Assembly (NCBI RefSeq): GCF_029625335.1 | Contig: NZ_CP121111.1 | Coordinates: 1,116,001-1,180,000 of the forward strand | Reading direction: 5' to 3' | From: Flavobacterium nitratireducens | GTDB taxonomy: Bacteria; Bacteroidota; Bacteroidia; Flavobacteriales; Flavobacteriaceae | Length of the DNA: 64,000 nt | Shown here: piece by piece, positions 17,479-28,421 of the stretch | Layout of the letters: the number at the start of each line of letters is the position of its first letter | How positions within the stretch are numbered: the stretch's first letter is position 1 | Position numbers and translations under genes: made by a program | The notes under the pieces: model-generated | The model's database searches: none | What the model saw: the letters and a program-made list of their open reading frames with translations, nothing else | What the model was told of the DNA's origin: nothing

Positions 17479-17832
17479 ATGAGAGAAAATGACATGTTAG
17501 AAAAAGAAGAAATCTTTTCTAAAGTTTTACGTGCAGGAAGAAGAACTTATTTCTTCGATGTGAGAGCTACCAAAGCTGATGATTATTATATTACCATTAC
17601 AGAAAGTAAAAAATTCACAGAAGAAGACGGTTCGTTTCATTTCAAAAAACACAAAATATATTTGTACAAAGAGGACTTTACTGCCTTTACAGAAATCCTT
17701 GGAGAAATGACATCTTATGTATTAAACCACAAAGGAGAAGAAGTAATTTCAGAAAGACATCAAAAAGATTTTAAAAAGGAATACACTACTGACAAAGTAA
17801 ACATTGAAGATGGTGATACCTCAAATATCTAA
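17479..17832 (+). CDS. PUR-family DNA/RNA-binding protein (DUF3276)
   Basis: This 117-residue protein matches the Bacteroidota/spirochaete relative of eukaryotic Pur-alpha: SKVLRAGRRTYFFDVRATKADDYYITITESKK, then FHFKKHKIYLYKEDF. It forms a compact beta-sheet/helix PUR repeat that binds single-stranded nucleic acid. The C-terminal tail is acidic. The start MRENDMLEKEEIFSKV is the usual one; another ATG lies four codons on. It begins 72 bases after the ABC exporter and ends before a strong terminator. The cellular role is not established. Confidence 0.9.
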   Translation: MRENDMLEKEEIFSKVLRAGRRTYFFDVRATKADDYYITITESKKFTEEDGSFHFKKHKIYLYKEDFTAFTEILGEMTSYVLNHKGEEVISERHQKDFKKEYTTDKVNIEDGDTSNI

Positions 17833-17902
17833 TTTCACCGATATTGATTTTGACGATATTTAATTTAATATTCATCAAGCTTTATAAGGTTAAACATTTG
17901 TA

Positions 17903-17940
17903 AGTCCAAAAATCAAATATCTGATTTTTGGACTTTTTTT
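17903..17940 (+). terminator. Intrinsic terminator after the PUR gene
   Basis: A perfect 13-bp inverted repeat (17903-17915 and 17922-17934) is followed by a T tract. Confidence 0.9.
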
Positions 17941-17960
17941 ATTGATTAAAAAGAGAAAAC

Positions 17961-18866
17961 ATGAACTTAACAACTATTAATTGGCAAGACATCTTGAGTA
18001 AAAACTTAATTCAGTACACCGAATTAATTATTCCTTGGTTATTGACAAGCGGTGTAAAAATTATCTTCATCGTAAGTATTGCTTTTTTACTAAACAAAAT
18101 TTTAATCCGCTTTATCCAAAAAGCTATACGTATAGCAATACGACCGGATAAATACTCTTCAAAAGAAGCGGAAGAAAAAAGAGAAACAACGCTTATTCAA
18201 ATATTTTCTACCACCACAAAAATTGCTATTCTATGCATTACCATATTGATGGTATTGAATGAATTTGGGATCGAAATTGGCCCTATCCTTGCAGCTGCTG
18301 GAATTGTAGGTTTAGCATTCGGTTTTGGAGGTCAATATCTCATTCGTGATATTATTTCTGGACTTTTTATTATTTTGGAAAATCAATATCGTGTAGGCGA
18401 TGTTGTCAATTTAGATTCAGCCAGCGGAAAAGTCGAACAAATTACGCTACGTAAAACAACCCTTAGAGATCTGGACGGTACCGTACATCATATCCCACAT
18501 GGTGAAATCAAAAGGGTTTCTAACCTTTCTAATGAATTCTCCAGAATCAATATCAATATTGGAGTAGCTTACAACTGTGACATTGAAAGAGTCATTAATA
18601 TCATAAACCAAATAGGAAATGAACTTGCCAATGATCCTTTATGGAAAGAATATATAATCCAAGCACCACAATTTCTTCGAATTGATGAATTTGCCGACTC
18701 TTCCATAGTTTTAAAAATACTAGGAGAAAGTTTTCCTGATAAAAAATGGGACATTACTGGCGAACTCAGAAAAAGAATCAAAATCACTTTTGACAAAGAA
18801 GGAATTGAAATTCCATTCCCTCAATTAGTTATCCATAAAGCTGCCGAAACCTTAGAAACCAAATAA
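17961..18866 (+). CDS. MscS-family mechanosensitive channel
   Basis: This 301-residue inner-membrane protein has three N-terminal membrane helices. The third, pore-lining helix carries the small-residue pattern AAAGIVGLAFGFGGQYLIRDIISG. The beta domain follows (FIILENQYRVGDVVNLDSASGKVEQITLRKTTLRD, read across its strands; VHHIPHGEIKRVSNLS). Its length is close to E. coli MscS. It should open under membrane tension and protect against hypo-osmotic shock. It lies between two terminators and is monocistronic. Confidence 0.93.
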   Translation: MNLTTINWQDILSKNLIQYTELIIPWLLTSGVKIIFIVSIAFLLNKILIRFIQKAIRIAIRPDKYSSKEAEEKRETTLIQIFSTTTKIAILCITILMVLNEFGIEIGPILAAAGIVGLAFGFGGQYLIRDIISGLFIILENQYRVGDVVNLDSASGKVEQITLRKTTLRDLDGTVHHIPHGEIKRVSNLSNEFSRININIGVAYNCDIERVINIINQIGNELANDPLWKEYIIQAPQFLRIDEFADSSIVLKILGESFPDKKWDITGELRKRIKITFDKEGIEIPFPQLVIHKAAETLETK

Positions 18867-18873
18867 CTTTTAT

Positions 18874-18901
18874 GCCTGAAAATAGTTTTCAGGCTTTTTT
18901 A
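18874..18901 (+). terminator. Intrinsic terminator after the MscS gene
   Basis: A perfect 9-bp stem (18874-18882 and 18886-18894) with a 3-base loop is followed by a T tract, 8 bases after the stop codon. Confidence 0.9.
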
Positions 18902-18977
18902 TTTACCATCGCTTTATCACACAAGCCCATTCTTTTTTGTAACTTAGTGTAACAATAACCACAAAAAGAATCATCAA

Positions 18978-19781
18978 ATGAAAACTCCTATCGTATCTGT
19001 TAGTTGGCTTAAAGACAATCTTGACAACCCCGAATTAATAATTTTAGATGCTGTCTTGGATAGTCCCCCACATGAATTACAAATCATAGGCGCTCGTACC
19101 TTTGATATTAAAAACAAATTTAGCGACACCACTATACCTTTACCAAACACCTTACCGCAACCAGAAGCTTTTACCGAAGAAGCAAGAAAGCTAGGGATTA
19201 GCAAGCATAGCAAAATTGTTGTTTATGATACCAAAGGAATCTATTCTAGCCCTCGGGCATGGTATTTATTCAAAAGCATGGGACATGAAAATGTTTGGGT
19301 TTTAGATGGTGGATTTCCAGCTTGGGAAAAAGAGGGAGGCGCATTACAAAAAGTAAATCCTCAATCTTATCCTAAAGGCGATTTTGAAGCTCGTTTCAAA
19401 CCAGAAATGTTCAAAAATAAATTTCAAATTTTAAACAATCTCACTTCTAAAGAAGCTGTAGTGATTGATGCCCGTTCATCGGACCGATTTCATGCAGAAA
19501 CTGAAGAACCTCGTGAAGGCTTACGAAGCGGACATATTCCAAATGCCGTGAACCTCCCTTTTACAAAAGTTTTAAAAGACGGACATTATTTACCTAAAGA
19601 AGAATTAAAACAAATCCTGCCACATCAGGATCAAAACTTATATTTTTCCTGCGGTTCTGGTATTACAGCCTGTATTAATCTCATTGCTTACGAATTAATC
19701 TTAAACAATTCTCCAAAAGCGGTATATGATGGTTCTTGGACAGAATGGGGACTAGACCACAATTTACCAATCGAAAAATAA
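18978..19781 (+). CDS. sseA: 3-mercaptopyruvate/thiosulfate sulfurtransferase (rhodanese)
   Basis: This 267-residue protein has two rhodanese domains. The first (residues 5-125) is inactive but holds the interdomain motif AWYLFKSMGHENVWVLDGG. The second ends with the active-site loop FSCGSGITACINLIAYEL, whose CGSGITA form is the mercaptopyruvate type. DARSSDRF and RSGHIPNAVNLPF are the CH2A/CH2B signatures. It transfers sulfane sulfur from 3-mercaptopyruvate to thiophilic acceptors in the cytosol. It is convergent with csaA, only 7 bases apart, without an obvious terminator. Confidence 0.93.
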   Translation: MKTPIVSVSWLKDNLDNPELIILDAVLDSPPHELQIIGARTFDIKNKFSDTTIPLPNTLPQPEAFTEEARKLGISKHSKIVVYDTKGIYSSPRAWYLFKSMGHENVWVLDGGFPAWEKEGGALQKVNPQSYPKGDFEARFKPEMFKNKFQILNNLTSKEAVVIDARSSDRFHAETEEPREGLRSGHIPNAVNLPFTKVLKDGHYLPKEELKQILPHQDQNLYFSCGSGITACINLIAYELILNNSPKAVYDGSWTEWGLDHNLPIEK

Positions 19782-19788
19782 TAAATAG

Positions 19789-20130
19789 TTATCCTATTCG
19801 TAAACCATTTTCAACTTTAAAATCGGGAGCTAGTAGGATAACATCACCTTCTTGTCCAACGGCTCCCAAAACCAAACATTCGCTCATAAATTTACCTATT
19901 TGCTTTTTTGGAAAATTTACAACTGCAACAATCTGCCGGTTTAACAATTGCTCTTTGGTATAACGTTTAGTTATTTGAGCCGATGTTTTTCTAACACCTA
20001 TCTCTTTTCCAAAATCAATCGTAAGCTGATAAGCAGGTTTTCGGGCTTCTGGAAAATCATTTACTGCGATAATTGTTCCTACATGCATCGCTACTTTTTC
20101 AAATTCAGACCAAGTCAGATTCGTTTCCAT
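19789..20130 (-). CDS. csaA: tRNA-binding protein CsaA
   Basis: This 113-residue protein is a single tRNA-binding OB-fold. The family sequence is clear: WSEFEKVAMHVGTIIAVNDFPEARKPAYQL, then GVRKTSAQITKRYT, VVNFPKKQIGKFMSECLVLGA and LLAPDFKVENGLRIG. It forms dimers that bind tRNA; chaperone and export roles have been proposed from Bacillus work. A minus-strand -7 box TAATTTTG lies at 20157-20164. It is divergent from the redoxin gene that starts at 20229. Confidence 0.93.
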   Translation of the reverse strand: METNLTWSEFEKVAMHVGTIIAVNDFPEARKPAYQLTIDFGKEIGVRKTSAQITKRYTKEQLLNRQIVAVVNFPKKQIGKFMSECLVLGAVGQEGDVILLAPDFKVENGLRIG

Positions 20131-20156
20131 AAAAATTCTAAAGTATTATTTTTCTC

Positions 20157-20164
20157 CAAAATTA
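20157..20164 (-). promoter_or_regulatory. Bacteroidota -7 box, csaA
   Basis: Minus-strand TAATTTTG matches TAnnTTTG, 26 bases before the csaA ATG. Confidence 0.55.
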
Positions 20165-20228
20165 GTTTTTACATTTTAAACACTTTCAATTTTAGTAACT
20201 TTATACCTCAAATTAACGTATTTGCATA

Positions 20229-20789
20229 ATGGCACGCACACCTTCTAACATGATTGATCTAGGAACTATAGCTCCAGAATTTTATTTAAAAGATACAATA
20301 CCAAACAATTTCTTCTCTTTTTCTGATTTAAAAGGAGAGAAAGGAACTTTAGTGTTTTTTATTTGCAATCACTGTCCTTTTGTGCATCATGTAATTGATG
20401 AGATTATAAGAATCGCCAATGATTACCGAGTACAAGGAATAGGTATTATTGCTATTTCAAGCAATGACGTAATTAATTATCCTCAAGACGGACCTGAATT
20501 AATGGCAGAATATGGTTTCCAAAACAATTTTGAATTCCCATACCTTTATGACGAAACTCAGGAAGTAGCCAAAGCGTACAACGCCGCCTGCACACCTGAT
20601 TTTTATTTATTTGACAATCAAAACAAATTAGTCTATCGTGGTCAACTAGACGACAGTCGTCCCGGAAACGGAATCCCTTTAAGCGGAAGTGATTTACGTG
20701 GTGCCATTGACGGCATTTTATACAATCGAAGCATCAATCCCAATCAAAAACCAAGTATAGGCTGTAATATTAAATGGAAAACAGTTTAA
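20229..20789 (+). CDS. Thioredoxin-fold redoxin (AhpC/TSA-like)
   Basis: This 186-residue protein has a peroxiredoxin/thioredoxin-like fold. The N-terminus GTIAPEFYLKD is the usual redoxin start. The active site FFICNHCPFVHHVIDEI holds a CxxC pair (Cys-Asn-His-Cys). GIIAISSNDVINYPQDGPE, YDETQEVAKAYNAACTPDFYLFD with a cis-Pro, and RGQLDDSRPGNG complete the family. No signal peptide is seen, so it should act in the cytosol. The substrate is unknown; this subfamily is usually annotated only as thioredoxin family. A heptad repeat follows the stop codon. Confidence 0.85.
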   Translation: MARTPSNMIDLGTIAPEFYLKDTIPNNFFSFSDLKGEKGTLVFFICNHCPFVHHVIDEIIRIANDYRVQGIGIIAISSNDVINYPQDGPELMAEYGFQNNFEFPYLYDETQEVAKAYNAACTPDFYLFDNQNKLVYRGQLDDSRPGNGIPLSGSDLRGAIDGILYNRSINPNQKPSIGCNIKWKTV

Positions 20790-20797
20790 CAGAAAGC

Positions 20798-20823
20798 AGA
20801 AGAAAGAAGAAAGAAGAAAGAAG
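20798..20823. repeat. Heptanucleotide tandem repeat (AGAAGAA)n
   Basis: Three perfect copies of AGAAGAA plus five bases of a fourth begin 9 bases after the redoxin stop codon. It is one of several 7-bp-periodic stretches of different sequence near gene ends in this window. Confidence 0.85.
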
Positions 20824-20833
20824 CAGATATAAA

Positions 20834-20864
20834 AAAAGAGGTTTTCGATTTGAAAACCCCTTTT
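20834..20864 (-). terminator. Intrinsic terminator of the cyclophilin-FKBP gene
   Basis: A 13-bp stem with one mismatch flanks a 5-base loop, and on the minus strand it is followed by seven Ts. It also sits at the end of the convergent redoxin gene. Confidence 0.8.
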
Positions 20865-20912
20865 GTATTTTAATCAAGCTGATCATTAAAAACTGATCAC
20901 TGAATACTAAAA

Positions 20913-21845
20913 TTATTTCACGTCCATTAATTCAACGTCAAAAATCAAAGTAGCATTTGGTGGAATCACACCTCCTGCTCCACGAGAACCATATCCTAAA
21001 TGAGCTGGAATTACAAAACGAGCTTTATCTCCTACTTGTAACAAAGCAATACCTTCGTCCCATCCCTCAATTACATTACCTTGTCCTAATGGAAATTCGA
21101 TTGGTTTTTTACGTGGGTAAGAACTATCAAAAACTTTTCCGTCAGGCAATTGTCCTGTGTAATGTACAGAAACCGTTTTTCCATTTTCCGCTTTTTTACC
21201 CTCACCTCTTTGAATAAATTGGTAACGCAATCCACTTTCTGTTTTTTGGAATCCGGCAGCTAATTTTTCTAAAGCTTCTTCAGCAGCCGCTTTTTCAGCC
21301 TCTAAACGTTTTTTTCTGTTTCCTTCAAAAACTCTAAATGCCTCAACAGCATTCCATTTTTTAGCTTCTTCACCTACACGAATAATTTCTAAAGTTTCTA
21401 AAACATCACCTTGAGCAACAGCATCAACAACCTCTTGTCCTTCTACAACATGTCCAAAAACAGTGTGTTTTCCATCTAACCAAGAAGTTGGCACGTGAGT
21501 AATAAAAAATTGAGAACCATTTGTTCCAGGACCAGCATTAGCCATAGAAAGCACTCCTGGTTTATCATGTTTTAAACTTGGGTGAAATTCATCATCAAAT
21601 TTATATCCAGGATCTCCAGTTCCCGAACCTAAAGGACATCCTCCTTGAATCATAAAATCAGGAATTACTCTGTGAAAAGTTAATCCGTCATAATATTTTA
21701 CCCCTTGAGGTTTTTTATTATTTTCTAAATTTCCCTCAGCTAAGGCTACAAAGTTACCTACCGTTCCTGGAGTTAAATCGTGGGTTAATTTTACTAAAAC
21801 CGAACCTTTAGCGGTATTGAATTTAGCATATATTCCGTTTTCCAT
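20913..21845 (-). CDS. Dual-domain peptidyl-prolyl isomerase (cyclophilin + FKBP)
   Basis: This 310-residue protein fuses two unrelated prolyl-isomerase folds. Residues 1-155 are a cyclophilin ([51 protein letters not shown]). A charged, Ala/Glu-rich helix (about 160-200) links it to a C-terminal FKBP domain ([57 protein letters not shown]). Key catalytic Arg and Phe residues of the cyclophilin and the aromatic pocket of the FKBP are present. There is no signal peptide, so it is cytosolic. Such fusions are known from Flavobacterium relatives. It should speed proline isomerisation in folding proteins. Confidence 0.93.
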   Translation of the reverse strand: MENGIYAKFNTAKGSVLVKLTHDLTPGTVGNFVALAEGNLENNKKPQGVKYYDGLTFHRVIPDFMIQGGCPLGSGTGDPGYKFDDEFHPSLKHDKPGVLSMANAGPGTNGSQFFITHVPTSWLDGKHTVFGHVVEGQEVVDAVAQGDVLETLEIIRVGEEAKKWNAVEAFRVFEGNRKKRLEAEKAAAEEALEKLAAGFQKTESGLRYQFIQRGEGKKAENGKTVSVHYTGQLPDGKVFDSSYPRKKPIEFPLGQGNVIEGWDEGIALLQVGDKARFVIPAHLGYGSRGAGGVIPPNATLIFDVELMDVK

Positions 21846-21868
21846 TTTTTAAAATTTTTATTGAAGCG

Positions 21869-21876
21869 CAAATTTA
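21869..21876 (-). promoter_or_regulatory. Bacteroidota -7 box, cyclophilin-FKBP gene
   Basis: Minus-strand TAAATTTG matches TAnnTTTG, 23 bases before the ATG. Confidence 0.6.
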
Positions 21877-22020
21877 CTAATTAAATTATAGAATGTATCC
21901 ATGTACAAAACAGAAAATTATTTTCACTTTAAAAACAACAAAATAAATATAGGCTAACATTAATTACTAAATAAAAAAAACGCCGCAACCACACTAGATT
22001 ACTTCTGAAAAAAAACTTTG

Positions 22021-22028
22021 TACCTTTG
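22021..22028 (+). promoter_or_regulatory. Bacteroidota -7 box, trmD
   Basis: TACCTTTG matches TAnnTTTG, 26 bases before the trmD ATG. Confidence 0.6.
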
Positions 22029-22054
22029 CAGCATTCAAACTTAGAATTACAATC

Positions 22055-22729
22055 ATGCGCATTGACATTATTACTGTTTTACCAGAACTATTACGCAGTC
22101 CATTTGAAGCTTCTATCATGAAAAGAGCAATAGATAAAGGCCTTGTAGAAGTTCATATTCATAATTTAAGAGATTACACCACAAACAAACAAAAAAGTGT
22201 AGACGATTATCCTTATGGTGGCGGAGCAGGAATGGTAATGACGGTCCAACCTATTGACGATTGCATCACCTATTTAAAAAGTCAAAGAACCTATGACGAA
22301 ATCATTTATATGTCGCCTGATGGAGAAACTTTGAATCAAAAAATGGCAAATACCATGTCGATGTATGAAAACATCATCATTCTTTGTGGTCATTACAAAG
22401 GAGTTGACCAAAGAGTTCGTGACCATTTTATTACCAAAGAAATTTCAATTGGAGATTATGTACTAAGCGGCGGAGAGTTAGGAGCATTAGTCTTATCAGA
22501 CGCCTTAATTCGATTAATACCAGGTGTTTTAAGCGATGAAACCTCTGCGCTTACAGATAGTTTTCAGGACAATTTATTATCAGGACCTATCTATACCAGA
22601 CCTGCTGATTACAAAGGCTGGAAAGTCCCGGAAGTATTAACTAGCGGAAACTTTGCTAAAATTGACAAATGGAGAGAAGATATGGCTTACGAGCACACTA
22701 AAAATAGAAGACCGGATTTATTAGAATAA
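22055..22729 (+). CDS. trmD: tRNA (guanine-N1)-methyltransferase
   Basis: This 224-residue SPOUT-class enzyme methylates G37 next to the anticodon, which prevents frameshifting. The family sequence is clear: [55 protein letters not shown] and [16 protein letters not shown], the last being the knotted SAM site. The C-terminus [22 protein letters not shown] is the tRNA-binding part. It precedes rplS by 227 bases, the classic trmD-rplS order, but rplS has its own promoter and possible leader. Confidence 0.97.
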   Translation: MRIDIITVLPELLRSPFEASIMKRAIDKGLVEVHIHNLRDYTTNKQKSVDDYPYGGGAGMVMTVQPIDDCITYLKSQRTYDEIIYMSPDGETLNQKMANTMSMYENIIILCGHYKGVDQRVRDHFITKEISIGDYVLSGGELGALVLSDALIRLIPGVLSDETSALTDSFQDNLLSGPIYTRPADYKGWKVPEVLTSGNFAKIDKWREDMAYEHTKNRRPDLLE

Positions 22730-22740
22730 ATTTCCTTTAA

Positions 22741-22775
22741 AATTCTACTATTTTAAATTCCAAATTCCAATTGAT
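22741..22775. repeat. Degenerate heptad repeat downstream of trmD
   Basis: Seven-base units AATTCTA, CTATTTT, AAATTCC, AAATTCC, AATTGAT follow one another. The AAATTCC pair is complementary to ATTGGAATTT words at about 22833-22862, themselves 21 bases apart, so the region may fold. Confidence 0.5.
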
Positions 22776-22855
22776 TAAGCAGTTGAAAAACGGCATTTGG
22801 GATATGATTTTATTTAGAGTTTAATTTTTTTTATTGGAATTTGTAATTTCTTTTA

Positions 22856-22884
22856 TTGGAATTTAATTTTTTTAACTACTTTTG
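22856..22884 (+). promoter_or_regulatory. rplS promoter (TTG-18-TACTTTTG)
   Basis: A -33 TTG at 22856-22858 and a -7 box TACTTTTG at 22877-22884 are separated by 18 bases, a near-ideal Bacteroidota promoter. It implies a leader of about 65 bases before rplS. Confidence 0.72.
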
Positions 22885-22890
22885 CAGCCA

Positions 22891-22945
22891 CATTTGATTA
22901 ACCTCTGGCGATACCCGTGAATGTTAGTCCGATATTAATCCAAAA
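22891..22945 (+). ncRNA. Possible structured 5' leader of rplS
   Basis: The leader between the promoter and rplS can form an outer helix GATTAA/TTAATC (22896-22901 with 22935-22940) and an inner helix CTGGC/GTTAG (22905-22909 with 22923-22927). It is unusually GC-rich for this genome's leaders. Ribosomal-protein genes often carry such leaders, bound by their own product to limit translation. The pairing is seen; the regulatory role is inferred. Confidence 0.5.
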
Positions 22946-22956
22946 TTAGCATTAAA

Positions 22957-23307
22957 ATGGCAAATTTAGTAGATTTCGTTAATAGCGAATTTGTTGCAAA
23001 AAAAGATTTCCCTGATTTCGGAGCTGGAGACACAATCACAGTTTACTACGAAATTAAAGAGGGTGAAAAAACAAGAACTCAGTTCTTTAAAGGAGTTGTA
23101 ATCCAAAGAAGAGGTACTGGAAGTACTGAAACTTTTACAATTCGTAAAATGTCTGGAGCAGTAGGTGTTGAGCGTATCTTCCCTATCAACTTACCAGCTT
23201 TACAAAAAATTGAAATCAATAAGAAAGGTGCTGTACGTAGAGCTAGAATTTTCTACTTCAGAGAACTTACTGGTAAAAAAGCAAAAATCAAAGACAAAAG
23301 AAGATAA
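22957..23307 (+). CDS. rplS: Ribosomal protein bL19
   Basis: This 116-residue protein of the large subunit lies at the 30S-50S interface. The family sequence is unmistakable: FGAGDTITVYYEIKEGEKTR, QFFKGVVIQRRGTGSTETFT, IRKMSGAVGVERIFPINLPA, and RRARIFYFRELTGKKAKIKD. It has its own promoter, a possible structured leader, and a strong terminator. Confidence 0.98.
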   Translation: MANLVDFVNSEFVAKKDFPDFGAGDTITVYYEIKEGEKTRTQFFKGVVIQRRGTGSTETFTIRKMSGAVGVERIFPINLPALQKIEINKKGAVRRARIFYFRELTGKKAKIKDKRR

Positions 23308-23328
23308 TCTTTTATCTCTTTATCATAA

Positions 23329-23358
23329 AAGTCCCGATTATCATCGGGACTTTTTTTG
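23329..23358 (+). terminator. Intrinsic terminator of rplS
   Basis: A 10-bp perfect stem (AAGTCCCGAT at 23329-23338 with 23343-23352) and a T tract lie 21 bases past the stop. Confidence 0.92.
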
Positions 23359-23464
23359 CTATAACAACCCCTTAACATTCAACAAAACTATCCGAACATT
23401 CTTTAAAAAAATAACATTTTATAACAATGTCGTTAGTATTCCCATAATTCACTCAAAACTATAA

Positions 23465-25807
<2,343 letters not shown>

Positions 25808-25830
25808 TTTTATTTATTCATAAACAAACT

Positions 25831-25862
25831 AAAGACAACTCGAAAGGGTTGTCTTTTTTTTT
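25831..25862 (+). terminator. Intrinsic terminator of icd
   Basis: A 9-bp stem AAAGACAAC/GTTGTCTTT (25831-25839, 25848-25856) runs into a T tract. Confidence 0.88.
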
Positions 25863-26000
25863 ATTTAAAACATTAAAAAACACCGCTTTTAGACAAAAAT
25901 CTAATCTCTAAATTAACCCTCTATATTAATCAATAATTAACAGTTTTCCTCTTGTCTTTTCTAGTATAATGATTGAAATTTGTAATTCAAACTTCAAAAA

Positions 26001-28403
26001 ATGATTACAAAAAAAATTAGTTTTCTATTTTCAGCACTATTGATTTGTTTCCACTTTTTTGGGCAAAACGATACAGAATCGGTTAAGCAAAAAATCACCC
26101 TAAGCGGTATTATCACAGATTCTAAAAACAACGAAACCTTAATTGGTGTCTCTATTTATTTTCCAGAGTTAAAAATCGGAACCACAACCAATGAATATGG
26201 TTTTTATTCTATAAGTATTCCTTCTGGAACACAAAAAATAAACATCAGTTACATTGGTTATCAAAACATTACAAAAGACATCATTATTACAAAAAGCAAC
26301 AAGTTAAATTGGGCACTTACTGAAAATAGCGAGCAACTTGAAGAAGTAGTCATAACCAACAATCAAGGCAGAGCTAATATTAGAACACCCGAAATGAGTG
26401 TGAACAAACTCTCTATTTCCTCAATCAAAAAAATGCCAGTTGTTCTTGGCGAAGTTGATGTAATCAAATCCATTTTACTTTTACCAGGAGTAACAAATGC
26501 AGGAGAAGGCGCTTCAGGATTTAATGTTCGCGGTGGCGGTGCAGACCAGAATTTAATTCTACTTGACGAAGCTACAATTTATAATTCTTCGCATGTTTTT
26601 GGTTTTTTCTCGGTCTTCAATCCCGATGCTATCAAGGATTTAAAACTATATAAAGGCGGAATTCCAGCTCGCTTTGGAGGAAGAGCTTCTTCCGTTTTGG
26701 ATATTTATCAAAAAGACGGAAACAGTAAAGATTTCCACGTGAATGGTGGAATTGGTTTAATTTCAAGTCGAATACTTGCTGAAGGTCCAATTGTTAAAGA
26801 CAAAGGCTCTTTCTTAATTGGAGGAAGATCATCTTATGCCCATTTATTCTTAAAACTTTCGGAAGATCAAAAAAACAACTCGGCTTACTTTTATGATTTA
26901 AATACCAAATTAAATTTTAAAATTAACGACAACAACAACCTTTATTTATCGGGTTATTTTGGTCGCGATGTTTTTGCCATTAATAAAAGTTTCAGCAATA
27001 CTTACGGTAACACCACGCTCAATTTGCGATGGAATCATCTGTATTCTGATAAATTATTTTCAAATCTTTCCCTTATTTACAGCGATTATTACTATGGTTT
27101 GGATTTAGATTTCGTAGGCTTTAACTGGAAATCTGGAATTAAAAACTACAACATAAAATACGATTTTAAAAACTATATTTCGGATGACTTTAAATTAAAT
27201 TATGGGATAAACGGAATTTACTATGAATTTAATCCTGGAACAATTAAACCTTCTAGCCCAGAATCAGGAATTAATGCAGACCAATTAGACAAAAAATACG
27301 CCTTTGAACCCGCCGTATATATTGAAGCCGAAAATAAATTAAACAATAAATTCAGTGTTGCTTATGGTTTACGTTATAGCTTGTTTTATCGTTTAGGAAA
27401 TTCGACTATTAATTTATACGAGAACAACAATCCTGTAGTTTTTAATCCTGATTTTCAAATTTATGAAAAAGCAACACCTACAGGCAGTAAATTCTATGGT
27501 AAAAACAAAACCATCCAAAGTTACAATTACCTAGAGCCTCGTATGTCAATTTCCTATCAAATCAACGATAATGAAGCTGTAAAAACCAGCTACAATCGTA
27601 TGGTTCAATATTTACAATTAGTATCTAACACTTCCTCTCCCACTCCATTGGATGTTTGGATGCCAAGTGATAACTACATCAAACCACAAATTGCTGATCA
27701 AGTAGCTATAGGTTACTTTAAAAACATTAAAAATGGCGATTATTCGATAGAAATTGAAAGTTTTTATAAAAAAATTCAAAACCGCCTTGACTATATTGAC
27801 GGTGCCATTTTAATTGCTAATAAGGCTATAGAACAAGTCGTTCTCAATGGAAAAATGCGTTCCTATGGATTAGAATTGATGTTTAAAAAAAATGAAGGTC
27901 GATTGAATGGATGGCTTTCCTATACCCTCTCACTATCTGAACAACAAACCCCTGGAAGAACACCTGAAGAAATAGGGATTAATTACGGTAAATGGTATAG
28001 TTCAGCCTACGACAAAACACACAATTTAGCCATTACTACCGCATATCACTTGAATGAAAAATGGGATTTTGGAGCTAATTTCATCTTACAATCCGGGCAA
28101 CCCGCAACTTACCCAGATGGTAAATACAATTATGCAGGTGTAGATGTACCAAATTATGGTTTCCGAAATAGAAATCGTTTACCTGCCTATCATCACTTAG
28201 ACATTTCAGCGACCTTAACACCTTATAAAAACAAAAACAGAAACTGGAAAGGCGAATGGGTTTTTAGTATTTACAATTTATACAATCGCCAGAATGCGGC
28301 ATCAATGACGTTTAGACAAAACACAGATACCGGCATTAACGAAGCCGTTAAAACATCCATTTTTGGAATCGTACCTGCGGTTAGTTATAATTTTAAATTC
28401 TAA
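26001..28403 (+). CDS. TonB-dependent receptor with carboxypeptidase-like N-domain
   Basis: This 800-residue outer-membrane receptor begins with a signal peptide (to about FFGQ). A CarboxypepD_reg-like beta-sandwich follows (residues 32-115: LSGIITDSKNNETLIGVSIY, TTNEYGFYSISIPSGT). The plug domain contains VLGEVDVIKSILLLPGVTNA, FNVRGGGADQNLILLDEA and ARFGGRASSVLDIY. The last 550 residues are the 22-strand barrel, ending VPAVSYNFKF with a terminal Phe. The next gene, 18 bases on, encodes a DUF4249 lipoprotein, the usual partner of this receptor class. The transported substrate is unknown; no polysaccharide-degrading genes lie nearby. Confidence 0.92.
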   Translation: MITKKISFLFSALLICFHFFGQNDTESVKQKITLSGIITDSKNNETLIGVSIYFPELKIGTTTNEYGFYSISIPSGTQKINISYIGYQNITKDIIITKSNKLNWALTENSEQLEEVVITNNQGRANIRTPEMSVNKLSISSIKKMPVVLGEVDVIKSILLLPGVTNAGEGASGFNVRGGGADQNLILLDEATIYNSSHVFGFFSVFNPDAIKDLKLYKGGIPARFGGRASSVLDIYQKDGNSKDFHVNGGIGLISSRILAEGPIVKDKGSFLIGGRSSYAHLFLKLSEDQKNNSAYFYDLNTKLNFKINDNNNLYLSGYFGRDVFAINKSFSNTYGNTTLNLRWNHLYSDKLFSNLSLIYSDYYYGLDLDFVGFNWKSGIKNYNIKYDFKNYISDDFKLNYGINGIYYEFNPGTIKPSSPESGINADQLDKKYAFEPAVYIEAENKLNNKFSVAYGLRYSLFYRLGNSTINLYENNNPVVFNPDFQIYEKATPTGSKFYGKNKTIQSYNYLEPRMSISYQINDNEAVKTSYNRMVQYLQLVSNTSSPTPLDVWMPSDNYIKPQIADQVAIGYFKNIKNGDYSIEIESFYKKIQNRLDYIDGAILIANKAIEQVVLNGKMRSYGLELMFKKNEGRLNGWLSYTLSLSEQQTPGRTPEEIGINYGKWYSSAYDKTHNLAITTAYHLNEKWDFGANFILQSGQPATYPDGKYNYAGVDVPNYGFRNRNRLPAYHHLDISATLTPYKNKNRNWKGEWVFSIYNLYNRQNAASMTFRQNTDTGINEAVKTSIFGIVPAVSYNFKF

Positions 28404-28421
28404 TTTCTAAAAAATCAACAA

